From positions 1 through 7,990 of the forward strand of contig JABITU010000067.1 of NCBI GenBank assembly GCA_018668195.1: 7,990 bases of DNA, read 5' to 3'. The stretch comes from Tateyamaria sp. GTDB taxonomy: Bacteria > Pseudomonadota > Alphaproteobacteria > Rhodobacterales > Rhodobacteraceae. Under the pieces are notes generated by a model. It was given only the letters and a program-made list of their open reading frames with translations. It had not been told where the DNA came from and did no database searches. A program made the translations under genes and the position numbers. Positions 1 through 5,877 of this stretch are shown here, one piece after another; the stretch's first letter is position 1; each line of letters starts with the position of its first letter.

Positions 1-173
1 ATAATTTCACAAAGATTATATTTTTCAGTGGGGTAACCATAGAATGCGATAAAATCGTTTGCAGCTAAGCAGCATTTTGAAACCTCACCGCAACACTCAT
101 GGCATCAAGATACTTGTTCACAAACCAATCAGAACCCTTTTCCCGCCCGGTTCGATCACCTAAAACACAACTC

Positions 174-1559
174 ATGAGCACAAACCCCCCAGAGCTTCGC
201 CCCGATGTCGCACCCAAAGCCATGTTGGACGCCAAGCGCCGACCCGGACAGCCCTCTATTGGTATGGTCAGCCTTGGCTGCCCCAAAGCCTTGGTTGACA
301 GTGAACGCATTCTCACGCGGCTTAGGGCCGAAGGATATGGCATCTCGCCTGATTACAGTGGCGCTGATGCGGTTATTGTGAACACCTGCGGCTTTCTGGA
401 CAGCGCCAAGGCTGAAAGCCTTGAAGCGATTGGCGAGGCTCTGAACGAAAATGGCAAAGTCATCGTAACCGGCTGCTTGGGCGCAGAGCCTGACTATATC
501 ACCGGAGCGCACCCCAAGGTATTGGCTGTGACCGGGCCGCATCAATACGAGCAGGTGCTGGACGCAGTGCACGCTGCAGTGCCGCCAGATCCCGACCCAT
601 TTGTCGATCTGCTGCCCGCAACAGGTGTTTCTCTGACACCACGACACTTCAGCTATCTAAAGGTTTCCGAGGGCTGTAACCATAAATGCAAATTCTGCAT
701 CATCCCAGACATGCGCGGTAAACTGGCAAGTCGACCGGCCCACGCCATCCTGCGTGAGGCCGAAAAACTGGTGAATGCAGGTGTGCGGGAATTACTGGTC
801 ATTTCGCAAGATACCTCGGCCTATGGCGTTGACATCAAGCACGCAGAGGATCGCGGGCATCGCGCGCACATCACCGATCTTGCACGCGATCTGGGTTCAC
901 TTGGCGCTTGGGTGCGGTTGCACTATGTCTACCCATATCCGCATGTGCGCCAGCTGATCCCATTGATGGCGGACGGCCTAGTGTTGCCCTATTTGGACAT
1001 CCCGTTTCAGCATGCGCATCCGGATGTACTGAAACGTATGGCGCGACCTGCGGCCGCCGCAAGAACGCTAGACGAGATTTCTGCATGGCGCGACATCTGT
1101 CCCGACCTGACGCTGCGCTCAACTTTTATCGTGGGCTACCCCGGCGAGACCGAGGCAGAGTTTCAGACACTGTTGGATTGGATGGACGAGGCGCAATTGG
1201 ATCGGGTTGGGTGTTTTCAGTATGAAAATGTTGATGGCGCGCGATCGAATGACCTGCCTGATCATGTTCCCGCAGACATCAAACAAGATCGGTGGGAACG
1301 GTTCATGCAAAAGGCATCTGCGATTTCAGAGGCCAAACTTACAGCGAAAGTAGGCCAAAAAGTTCAGGTTATTGTTGACGAAGTGGACAGCGACGCCGCC
1401 ACCTGCCGCACCAAGGCCGACGCGCCAGAAATTGACGGCAACTTGTTCATAGACGACGGTTTCCAAGGTCTGAACCCCGGAGATATCGTAACAGTCGAGG
1501 TAGACGAAGCAGGCGAATACGACCTATGGGGCAGGCTGGTGACTGACGATAACGCTTAA
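174..1559 (+). CDS. rimO: Ribosomal protein S12 methylthiotransferase RimO
   Basis: RimO is a cytoplasmic radical-SAM enzyme that adds a methylthio group to a conserved aspartate of ribosomal protein S12. The 461-residue product shows the family order. The N-terminal MTTase domain carries three cluster cysteines in [12 protein letters not shown] (C36), [10 protein letters not shown] (C72) and VTGCLGAE (C101). The radical-SAM core has the CxxxCxxC motif CNHKCKFC (C168, C172, C175). A C-terminal TRAM domain lies at about residues 395-461. The [12 protein letters not shown] form and the NHK spacing favour RimO over MiaB. An in-frame ATG at 99 would add 25 residues that do not look conserved. I chose ATG 174 because [11 protein letters not shown] resembles the usual roseobacter start, although neither start has a strong Shine-Dalgarno sequence. 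The gene converges on nusG across a 393-base gap. Function is confident; the start is moderately sure. Confidence 0.95.
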   Translation: MSTNPPELRPDVAPKAMLDAKRRPGQPSIGMVSLGCPKALVDSERILTRLRAEGYGISPDYSGADAVIVNTCGFLDSAKAESLEAIGEALNENGKVIVTGCLGAEPDYITGAHPKVLAVTGPHQYEQVLDAVHAAVPPDPDPFVDLLPATGVSLTPRHFSYLKVSEGCNHKCKFCIIPDMRGKLASRPAHAILREAEKLVNAGVRELLVISQDTSAYGVDIKHAEDRGHRAHITDLARDLGSLGAWVRLHYVYPYPHVRQLIPLMADGLVLPYLDIPFQHAHPDVLKRMARPAAAARTLDEISAWRDICPDLTLRSTFIVGYPGETEAEFQTLLDWMDEAQLDRVGCFQYENVDGARSNDLPDHVPADIKQDRWERFMQKASAISEAKLTAKVGQKVQVIVDEVDSDAATCRTKADAPEIDGNLFIDDGFQGLNPGDIVTVEVDEAGEYDLWGRLVTDDNA

Positions 1560-1584
1560 TGAAATGCCTGAAAAATCGCATACC

Positions 1585-1625
1585 ACCTGACGCGTTGACA
1601 TCTTTGATTTCAGGCGGCGTTAGGT
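1585..1625 (+). repeat. Inverted repeat just downstream of rimO
   Basis: ACCTGACGC (1585-1593) can pair with GCGTTAGGT (1617-1625), giving nine pairs with one G-U and a 23-base loop. An overlapping alternative pairs GCCTGAAA (1566-1573) with TTTCAGGC (1608-1615). The position after the rimO stop fits a 3' end structure, but no T-tract follows, so a Rho-independent terminator is not supported. Confidence 0.3.
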
Positions 1626-1920
1626 AAACCAAGTTTTGCGCATATCGCTCTAACCTTGTGCTGTGCGTTTACACCAGCAGCGGCCCTAGAACCAAAGTTA
1701 CGTCCAATTGAATCACAACCCTTGTTAACGCATCCTATGCAAAAGTATGGCGCCAACCGGATCGGGGTTTTATCCTGCGCCGTCGCGCCCGAGCGTTAAG
1801 CGATGCTGACGTTTGAAAATACCAAGTTATCTATCATATCGCGTTACATGACATGATGTCCGCATAACCAAACGTCGCCCTAGGCCAACCTATGAGTGCC
1901 GTGCTCAAGGAACGCTGCTT

Positions 1921-1952
1921 AAAAAAAGCCCCAATTGGAATCCGTCAACCGG
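1921..1952 (-). terminator. Possible weak terminator after nusG
   Basis: Reading the minus strand straight after the nusG stop, CCGGTT (1952-1947) can pair with AATTGG (1936-1931), including two G-U pairs, across a 10-base loop. GGC and seven T residues (1927-1921) follow. The T-tract and position suit a terminator, but the stem is weak, so this is tentative. Confidence 0.3.
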
Positions 1953-2486
1953 TTAGGACTGTTTGCTCACTTGGGTAAATTCCAGCTCGACCGGCGTCTC
2001 GCGACCAAAGATCGAAACCATAACCTTGAGGCGTTGGCTTTCGTCGTCCACCTGCTCGACCATACCGTCGAAATCCTCGAAGGGGCCGTCGTTGACCTTG
2101 ACCCTTTCGCCAACTTCGAAGTGGATAAGCGTACGTGGCGCGTCTTCACCTTCTTGCACACGGTTCAAAATCTGGTTCACTTCGGCATCGCGCATCGGCA
2201 TAGGTCGGCCTTGCGGACCCAGGAAGCCAGTTACGCGGTTGATCGAGTTGATCAGGTGATACCCTTGGTCGGACATTTCCATGTGCACAAGAACATAACC
2301 AGGCATAAACCGACGTTCCGTCGTGACCTTTTTGCCCCGGCGCACCTCAATGACCTCTTCGGTTGGAACCAGAACTTCATCAATCTCGTCTTCAAGGCCG
2401 TTTTCAACAGCCGAAGTCCGGATTGTTTCAGCAATCTTCTTTTCGAAGTTTGAAAGCACGCTGACCGAATACCACCGTTTTGCCAT
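1953..2486 (-). CDS. nusG: Transcription termination/antitermination factor NusG
   Basis: NusG binds RNA polymerase, increases processivity, and links polymerase to Rho or to the ribosome through S10. The 177-residue protein is close to the usual length (about 180). It has an N-terminal NGN domain (about 1-115, starting [10 protein letters not shown], with FMPGYVLV at 60-67). A KOW domain follows at about 123-157 ([19 protein letters not shown]). The family signature [12 protein letters not shown] is at 159-170. The ATG is preceded by a purine-rich GAGGGG about 11 bases upstream, supporting this start. The gene lies 183 bases after secE on the same strand, as expected. In most genomes rplK follows nusG; here the next gene is convergent rimO, so nusG ends its transcription unit. 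Confidence 0.97.
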   Translation of the reverse strand: MAKRWYSVSVLSNFEKKIAETIRTSAVENGLEDEIDEVLVPTEEVIEVRRGKKVTTERRFMPGYVLVHMEMSDQGYHLINSINRVTGFLGPQGRPMPMRDAEVNQILNRVQEGEDAPRTLIHFEVGERVKVNDGPFEDFDGMVEQVDDESQRLKVMVSIFGRETPVELEFTQVSKQS

Positions 2487-2604
2487 CGTTTGCCCGGCCC
2501 CTCGCCTGTAGTGTTTTATTCATTACAAAAGCTTGCGCTGTTGCCGCTTTAACTAAAATCGGCGCGAAGCTCGAATCGCCGCGCGCCCTTCGCTAGTCCA
2601 GGGT

Positions 2605-2620
2605 TGCGGAATACTCCGCA
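2605..2620 (-). repeat. Small hairpin in the secE-nusG spacer
   Basis: TGCGGA and TCCGCA form a perfect six-pair stem around a four-base loop, midway in the 183-base spacer between secE and nusG. No T-tract follows on the minus strand, so it is not an obvious terminator. It could be an RNA stability or processing element, or chance. Confidence 0.3.
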
Positions 2621-2669
2621 GATTTTCAAAGTGCAAGAGGAAGGACCGTTTTCAAACGATCTGTCTGAT

Positions 2670-2867
2670 TTAACCGAAAGTATTCAAAACGATCTCAAGC
2701 CCGCCTCGGATAAGAATATCAACGATTGCAAAGAACACTGCTGTCAATGCAGCCAGAATGAACACCATCACTGTGGTTAGCAAAACTTCTCGGCGGGTTG
2801 GCCAGATGACCTTGGATACTTCCGAGCGAACCTGCTGGATAAACTGAAGTGGATTGGTTGTGGCCAT
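2670..2867 (-). CDS. secE: Preprotein translocase subunit SecE
   Basis: SecE is the small inner-membrane subunit that clamps SecY in the SecYEG protein-export channel. The 65-residue product is the short, single-span form common in alphaproteobacteria; E. coli SecE has three spans. An amphipathic N-terminal part (residues 1-28) carries the conserved VSKVIWPTRREV stretch. One hydrophobic membrane segment follows (about 29-52, LLTTVMVFILAALTAVFFAIV), and then a short tail. The ATG has AAGGA about 12 bases upstream. It lies between tRNA-Trp and nusG on the same strand, the usual arrangement, and a plausible promoter sits about 35-60 bases upstream. Identification is very secure despite the size. 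Confidence 0.96.
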   Translation of the reverse strand: MATTNPLQFIQQVRSEVSKVIWPTRREVLLTTVMVFILAALTAVFFAIVDILIRGGLEIVLNTFG

Positions 2868-2900
2868 GGTGGCTGCCTGTCCTTGATAACACGTTGCGTG

Positions 2901-2929
2901 GATGTAACCGTAGGACAGAGCGAATTCAA
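2901..2929 (-). promoter_or_regulatory. Candidate promoter for secE-nusG
   Basis: On the minus strand TTGAAT (2929-2924) and TACATC (2906-2901) are separated by exactly 17 bases, a sigma70-like arrangement upstream of the secE start at 2867. The matches are partial (4/6 and 3/6). tRNA-Trp lies upstream on the same strand, and read-through from its transcript is an alternative. Confidence 0.3.
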
Positions 2930-3051
2930 GTCGACAAAAAAATCAGCGCCAGTCGGCATACCCAGACGTCTAGTGTCACCCCATATACAGCTGACATGTA
3001 ATTCCAAATAATTACTTGGTCACGCGTCAAACAGCGTGCGTCGTTGTACGG

Positions 3052-3065
3052 TTGGTTATAACCAA
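3052..3065. repeat. Perfect 14-base palindrome
   Basis: TTGGTTATAACCAA is identical on both strands. It lies between tRNA-Trp and secE, about 60 bases beyond the tRNA 3' end. It may be an operator-like binding site or have no function. A second AT-rich inverted repeat, GTAATT/AATTAC at 2998-3015 with a six-base loop, lies close by. Confidence 0.4.
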
Positions 3066-3104
3066 GATAGATCATGGAAAAGATCCATTCCAAGTAAGCT
3101 GGAA

Positions 3105-3128
3105 GCCAACGACCTTGGTGGTCTTGGC
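3105..3128 (-). repeat. Hairpin overlapping the tRNA-Trp 3' end
   Basis: On the minus strand GCCAAGACC (3128-3120) pairs with GGTC (3114-3111) and TTGGC (3109-3105), with a single bulged G at 3110 and a five-base loop. That is nine pairs in all. The first four bases are the tRNA discriminator plus the encoded CCA. No T-tract follows, so this looks more like a trailer or processing structure than a terminator. Confidence 0.4.
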
Positions 3129-3200
3129 AGGGGCAGCAGGGTTCGAACCCGCGACCTACGGTTTTGGAGACCGTCGCTCTACCAGCTGAGCTATACCCCT
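3125..3200 (-). tRNA. trnW: tRNA-Trp (anticodon CCA)
   Basis: The minus strand folds into a complete cloverleaf of 76 bases. The acceptor stem is AGGGGTA/TGCCCCT with one G-U pair. The D arm reads GCTC-AGCTGGTA-GAGC, the anticodon stem ACGGT/ACCGT with loop CTCCAAA, the variable loop AGGTC, and the T arm GCGGG-TTCGAAC-CCTGC. The discriminator is G and the 3' CCA is encoded. The loop places CCA as anticodon (plus-strand TGG at 3165-3167), which reads UGG tryptophan codons. Its place upstream of secE-nusG and downstream of a tuf remnant matches a widespread bacterial gene order. Confidence 0.97.
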
Positions 3201-3447
3201 ATGTCCAACACGGTGGTTACGCGGGGATTTATCACAATGCAAGGCCCCAAATGGGTTCATTTCCATCGATGGGCAGGCTGTTTTCAGGCAACCGGGCACC
3301 TTGCACAACGACACCAACGGTAGCAGTTTGCATAACTGAGCGAAAAGCCATGATGGCCTGCAAGGCTACCAAGCCCACGCTCGGGAACCGCGTTTAATCA
3401 GACAAGCAATGCATAGGGCGTGTGGCGCCCTTTGGCTCGCGGCCCGC
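3201..3447. other. Spacer between tuf remnant and tRNA-Trp
   Basis: These 247 bases hold no gene I can support. On the minus strand the tuf remnant ends at 3448 and a hairpin follows at 3431-3415. A short near-palindrome GCCAT-G-ATGGC lies at 3347-3357. The tRNA-Trp promoter should be somewhere here, but I find no good -35/-10 pair. Open frames on the + strand overlap the tRNA and look spurious. Confidence 0.5.
3415..3431 (-). terminator. Likely relic of the tuf terminator
   Basis: AGGGCG and CGCCCT form a perfect six-pair stem with a five-base loop, beginning 17 bases after the pseudo-tuf stop codon on the minus strand. The position and GC-rich stem fit the terminator of the former tuf gene. 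The bases after the stem are ATGCATTG instead of a T-tract, so it is probably decayed or inactive. Confidence 0.4.
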
Positions 3448-3707
3448 TTACTCGGTAGTTTCCGACACAAAACCAGCGTCGACTGTGCGCCCACCTTTGC
3501 GGATCGCGAAGCGCAAGCCATTTTCCATCGCGATCGGTGCGATCAGTTCAACACAAAACGACACGTTGTCACACGACATAACCATCACAGTAGCCTCACA
3601 GCTATATCAAGCGTGCTGGGCACGTCTATCGTGCGGCAGCGGAACTTTGTGTTGTGCAGGCGATAGTCGTCAAAGAACGATGGAGCATGCCCTGTGCAGC
3701 CCTGCGC
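3448..3707 (-). pseudogene. tuf: Degraded C-terminal fragment of elongation factor Tu
   Basis: Translating the minus strand from 3597 to the TAA at 3448-3450 gives 49 residues that include [18 protein letters not shown] and GGRTV, the hallmark C-terminus of EF-Tu, which delivers aminoacyl-tRNA to the ribosome. Upstream, in another frame (3677-3600), FFDDYR, then KFRCRTIDV and DIA align with FFANYR, QFYFRTTDV and ELA of EF-Tu. The frames differ because two extra bases (about 3598-3599) interrupt the reading, and staying in the upstream frame meets a TGA at 3585-3587. Three extra codons (3656-3648) also interrupt the match. Normally invariant positions have changed: PGDN to SCDN, REGGRTVG to RKGGRTVD, and the end to SETTE. 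About the last 80 codons remain; nothing further upstream is visible. The 5' limit is approximate. This is a dead relic, not a coding gene. Confidence 0.87.
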
Positions 3708-4310
3708 TTATTCCACTGCTACGACAACAGGTTCGTCAACCACGTCAACAACGGTCCCTGTTTCTTCCGCAGTATCGGGGACGAACCATCCCAACTCGGC
3801 TTGTTGCTTGACCAAATATCGCTCAACCGACTTGGCAGCGTTCTGCGTTAGTTGGGCCAGTTGCTCATCTGCGCTCATCGTGTAGCCCGAACCGATAATC
3901 GCGCCTGTGCCAAATGTCTCAATCACGGTGATCTGTTCAGGTTTTTCATTCATCTTTTTGCCAGCCGCGTCATCCCAGACAGTCAAATTGATAATCAGAA
4001 TAGATTTTGGCGCCAAGACAATTGGCACACCAGGCGCCGCCAGAACATACCCTTCGATGGAAATACCAAAGTGGTAATCGCGGGATCCTTCGTACCTATC
4101 AAATCGCTCCGAAATGGCTGTTTTCATCGTCGCGACAAGATCGTCTTTGGTTGCCTTTCGACTGAACGGACCAATCTGGGCCTTGGGTGCTACCACAACA
4201 TTGTGCTTCAAGTTAAAATCACCAAGCGGAACGGGTGGATCGTTTATGTCGGCGCCACTCACGCAAGCAGCCAAAGCCACCAACATCATAAGCCCAAATG
4301 CCCAACGCAT
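3708..4310 (-). CDS. Unrecognised lipoprotein, about 200 residues
   Basis: I do not recognise the family. The open frame extends upstream to 4910, but the part above 4310 is a shadow of the P450 gene. The ATG at 4310 gives MRWAFGLMMLVALAAC, a lipoprotein signal peptide with lipobox LAAC and Cys16 as the lipidation site. GAGAGGCGGA lies just upstream as a ribosome site. After export the protein would be anchored in a membrane facing the periplasm. The mature part is soluble-looking, with a possible beta-strand-rich centre (about 76-112, YHFGISIEGYVL then ILIINLTVW). VIETFGTGAIIGSG (129-142) follows, then a helix rich in Gln, Ala and Glu (146-173) and a Val/Glu-rich tail (181-200). It may be a conserved roseobacter hypothetical. 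The stop codon directly abuts the tuf remnant in the same frame. The P450 gene is divergent, 115 bases away. Confidence 0.82.
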   Translation of the reverse strand: MRWAFGLMMLVALAACVSGADINDPPVPLGDFNLKHNVVVAPKAQIGPFSRKATKDDLVATMKTAISERFDRYEGSRDYHFGISIEGYVLAAPGVPIVLAPKSILIINLTVWDDAAGKKMNEKPEQITVIETFGTGAIIGSGYTMSADEQLAQLTQNAAKSVERYLVKQQAELGWFVPDTAEETGTVVDVVDEPVVVAVE

Positions 4311-4375
4311 GATAAGTCCGCCTCTCGCCGTACCGGATACGCTATCTGAATATCGTACGTGGGCATACGGCGCAA

Positions 4376-4403
4376 TTGCCACACGTGGTTTTGAGCTTAT
4401 ATC
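4376..4403 (+). promoter_or_regulatory. Candidate sigma70 promoter of the P450 gene
   Basis: TTGCCA (4376-4381, 5/6 match to the -35 consensus) and TATATC (4398-4403, 4/6) are 16 bases apart. Transcription would start near 4410, leaving a short leader of about 15 bases that contains the Shine-Dalgarno GAGGAG (4414-4419). The spacer starts with CACGTGG, so the palindrome CACGTG (4382-4387) overlaps the promoter and could be a regulator site; that is speculation. Confidence 0.45.
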
Positions 4404-4425
4404 AAGCGTATTCGAGGAGTGAACC

Positions 4426-5802
4426 ATGCCAGACATCGCCGTGCCCCCACCCCTGCCCGTTCGCGTGCCGTTGGTCAACGAACCATGGGGCATCTGGAAA
4501 AGCCTGAAGATGGCCCGGACCAATGTGCTTAGTATCATTCCCGAAATTGCAACCACGCAGCCAATGGTATCAGGCAAAACCGGGAAACGCTGGCACATGA
4601 TCATGGATCCGGGCGCGATTCGGGAAATGCTGCTGGATCGGCTTGACAAGTATCCCAAATCCATCGTGACTAAAAACCTGCTAAAACCTGCAATTGGCGA
4701 GTCTCTGTTTATCGCCGAAGGCGCGCATTGGCGCTGGCAAAGACGTACCGCAGCGCCCGTGTTTACGCATCGCAACATGATGAACCTTGCACCGATCATG
4801 ACCGGTGCCGCCGAACGCGCGGCAGAGCGGATCACCGCTGCTGGCCCACGCGCCGTAAACATGCTCGACGAGATGGTGACAACCACTTTTGACGTGATCG
4901 CTGATGTCACATTTTCCGGCGGGGAAACCTTTGACCGTGATGGCGTGCATGATGCGATTGACGACTATATCGCCGAAGCCGGAAAAATCTCTTTGTTTGA
5001 TATCCTTGGCGCCCCGGACTGGGTGCCAAGACCGGGGCGGGTGATGTCAGGCAAAGCCCTGCGCGATATGAAATCAGTCGCAGACAATGCCATCGACCAA
5101 AGGGCCGCGCGCGGGCCGTCTGGCGTTCCTGATCTGCTTGATCTTTTGCTACAGGGCGAAGATCCGAAATCCGGGCGCAAAATGACAACGGCCGAGTTGC
5201 GTGACAATCTGCTGACCTTCATCGTTGCGGGTCATGAGACGACTGCCTTAACCTTGGCATGGTCAATGTACCTTGTAGCGTTTGACCAAGACGTGCAGGA
5301 TCGCGCCCGAGCCGAGGCACAAAAAGCATTGCAAGGCCGCCCTGCAACGGGACAAGACGTTGCAAACCTGCCCTATATTCGCCAGATCATTGACGAAGCG
5401 CTGCGGCTATATCCACCAGCAGGAATGGTATCGCGTACTGCACTGGCGGACGACACATTGTGCGGACGCGCGATCCGACCGGGGGATACCTGCATTATTC
5501 CTATCTATGCGCTGCAACGCTCAAAGCTTTTGTGGGACGAACCGGATGCTTTCCGACCCGAGCGGTTCGCCAATCGTAAATCTGTAGATCGATATGCCTA
5601 TCTGCCCTTCGGCGACGGGCCGCGCATCTGCATCGGCGCATCCTTTGCACTGCAAGAAGCTGTCATCATTCTTGCGACATTGCTGAGCCGTTTCAAATAC
5701 ACCCCCGTACCCGGAAAAGAACCCGACCCAGTTATGATCCTAACACTGCGGCCTCAGGGCGGCGTCTGGCTGACGGCAGAGCCTGTCTCGCCCGAAATAT
5801 AG
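4426..5802 (+). CDS. Cytochrome P450
   Basis: This is a heme-thiolate monooxygenase, which inserts one oxygen atom of O2 into an organic substrate using electrons from a redox partner. The 458-residue protein has every P450 landmark in order. The C-helix WxxxR is in HWRWQRR (W102, R106). The I-helix oxygen-activation motif is AGHETT (268-273), the K-helix ExxR is E324/R327, and the PERF-type segment is FRPERF (376-381). The heme loop FGDGPRICIG (395-404) has Cys402 as axial ligand. There is no N-terminal membrane anchor and no fused reductase, so it is probably soluble. The motifs resemble the CYP102/CYP4-like side of the superfamily, but I cannot assign a subfamily or substrate. No ferredoxin or reductase gene is in the window. 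ATG 4426 has GAGGAG seven bases upstream, fixing the start. Confidence 0.95.
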   Translation: MPDIAVPPPLPVRVPLVNEPWGIWKSLKMARTNVLSIIPEIATTQPMVSGKTGKRWHMIMDPGAIREMLLDRLDKYPKSIVTKNLLKPAIGESLFIAEGAHWRWQRRTAAPVFTHRNMMNLAPIMTGAAERAAERITAAGPRAVNMLDEMVTTTFDVIADVTFSGGETFDRDGVHDAIDDYIAEAGKISLFDILGAPDWVPRPGRVMSGKALRDMKSVADNAIDQRAARGPSGVPDLLDLLLQGEDPKSGRKMTTAELRDNLLTFIVAGHETTALTLAWSMYLVAFDQDVQDRARAEAQKALQGRPATGQDVANLPYIRQIIDEALRLYPPAGMVSRTALADDTLCGRAIRPGDTCIIPIYALQRSKLLWDEPDAFRPERFANRKSVDRYAYLPFGDGPRICIGASFALQEAVIILATLLSRFKYTPVPGKEPDPVMILTLRPQGGVWLTAEPVSPEI

Positions 5803-5826
5803 GTCTTTAAAAGTGCCTTTGATCAT

Positions 5827-5841
5827 AAAACGCGCGTCGCG
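5827..5841 (-). terminator. Possible short terminator after parC
   Basis: On the minus strand CGCG (5841-5838) and CGCG (5834-5831) flank a three-base loop, and four T residues (5830-5827) follow, then ATGATC. This lies about 37 bases beyond the parC stop, inside the 75-base gap between the convergent P450 and parC genes. The stem is only four pairs, so the call is weak. No clear terminator is seen for the P450 gene. Confidence 0.35.
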
Positions 5842-5877
5842 ATCACTCCACAGCACGCCCGAAAGCCAAGTCGCAGT

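Larger units (their letters stand above)
1560..1952. other. Gene-free gap between convergent rimO and nusG
   Basis: I see no convincing gene in these 393 bases. All open frames are short, lack a good start and ribosome site, and resemble nothing I recognise. I looked on the minus strand for a degraded rplK, the usual gene after nusG, and did not find one. The gap holds two overlapping inverted repeats just after rimO, an 11-base near-palindrome at 1850-1860 (GACAT-G-ATGTC), and the A7/T7 tract at 1921-1927. Confidence 0.6.

Noticed and set aside
1..26. AT-rich hairpin ATAAT/ATTAT followed by T residues, as a terminator of an upstream gene
   Set aside because: The stem is only five A-T pairs with a nine-base loop and touches the window edge, so it cannot be judged.
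50..55. TAAAAT as a -10 box for rimO
   Set aside because: No acceptable -35 sequence lies 15-19 bases upstream.
99..173. Longer rimO product starting at ATG 99
   Set aside because: The 25 extra residues do not resemble the RimO family, and the sequence from ATG 174 does. No ribosome site supports 99.
1560..1952. Relic of rplK after nusG
   Set aside because: Minus-strand frames in this gap showed nothing resembling the conserved L11 start or its later motifs.
2651..2695. Direct repeat TTCAAACGATCT / TTCAAAACGATCT around the secE stop
   Set aside because: The similarity stops after about 12 bases on both sides, so chance is the simpler explanation.
3409..3885. Overlapping plus-strand open frames
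   Set aside because: They are antisense to the tuf remnant and the lipoprotein gene, lack recognisable domains, and are explained as shadow frames.
4311..4910. N-terminal extension of the lipoprotein to a 400-residue protein
   Set aside because: It runs antisense through the P450 coding region, and an ideal signal peptide with lipobox begins at 4310.
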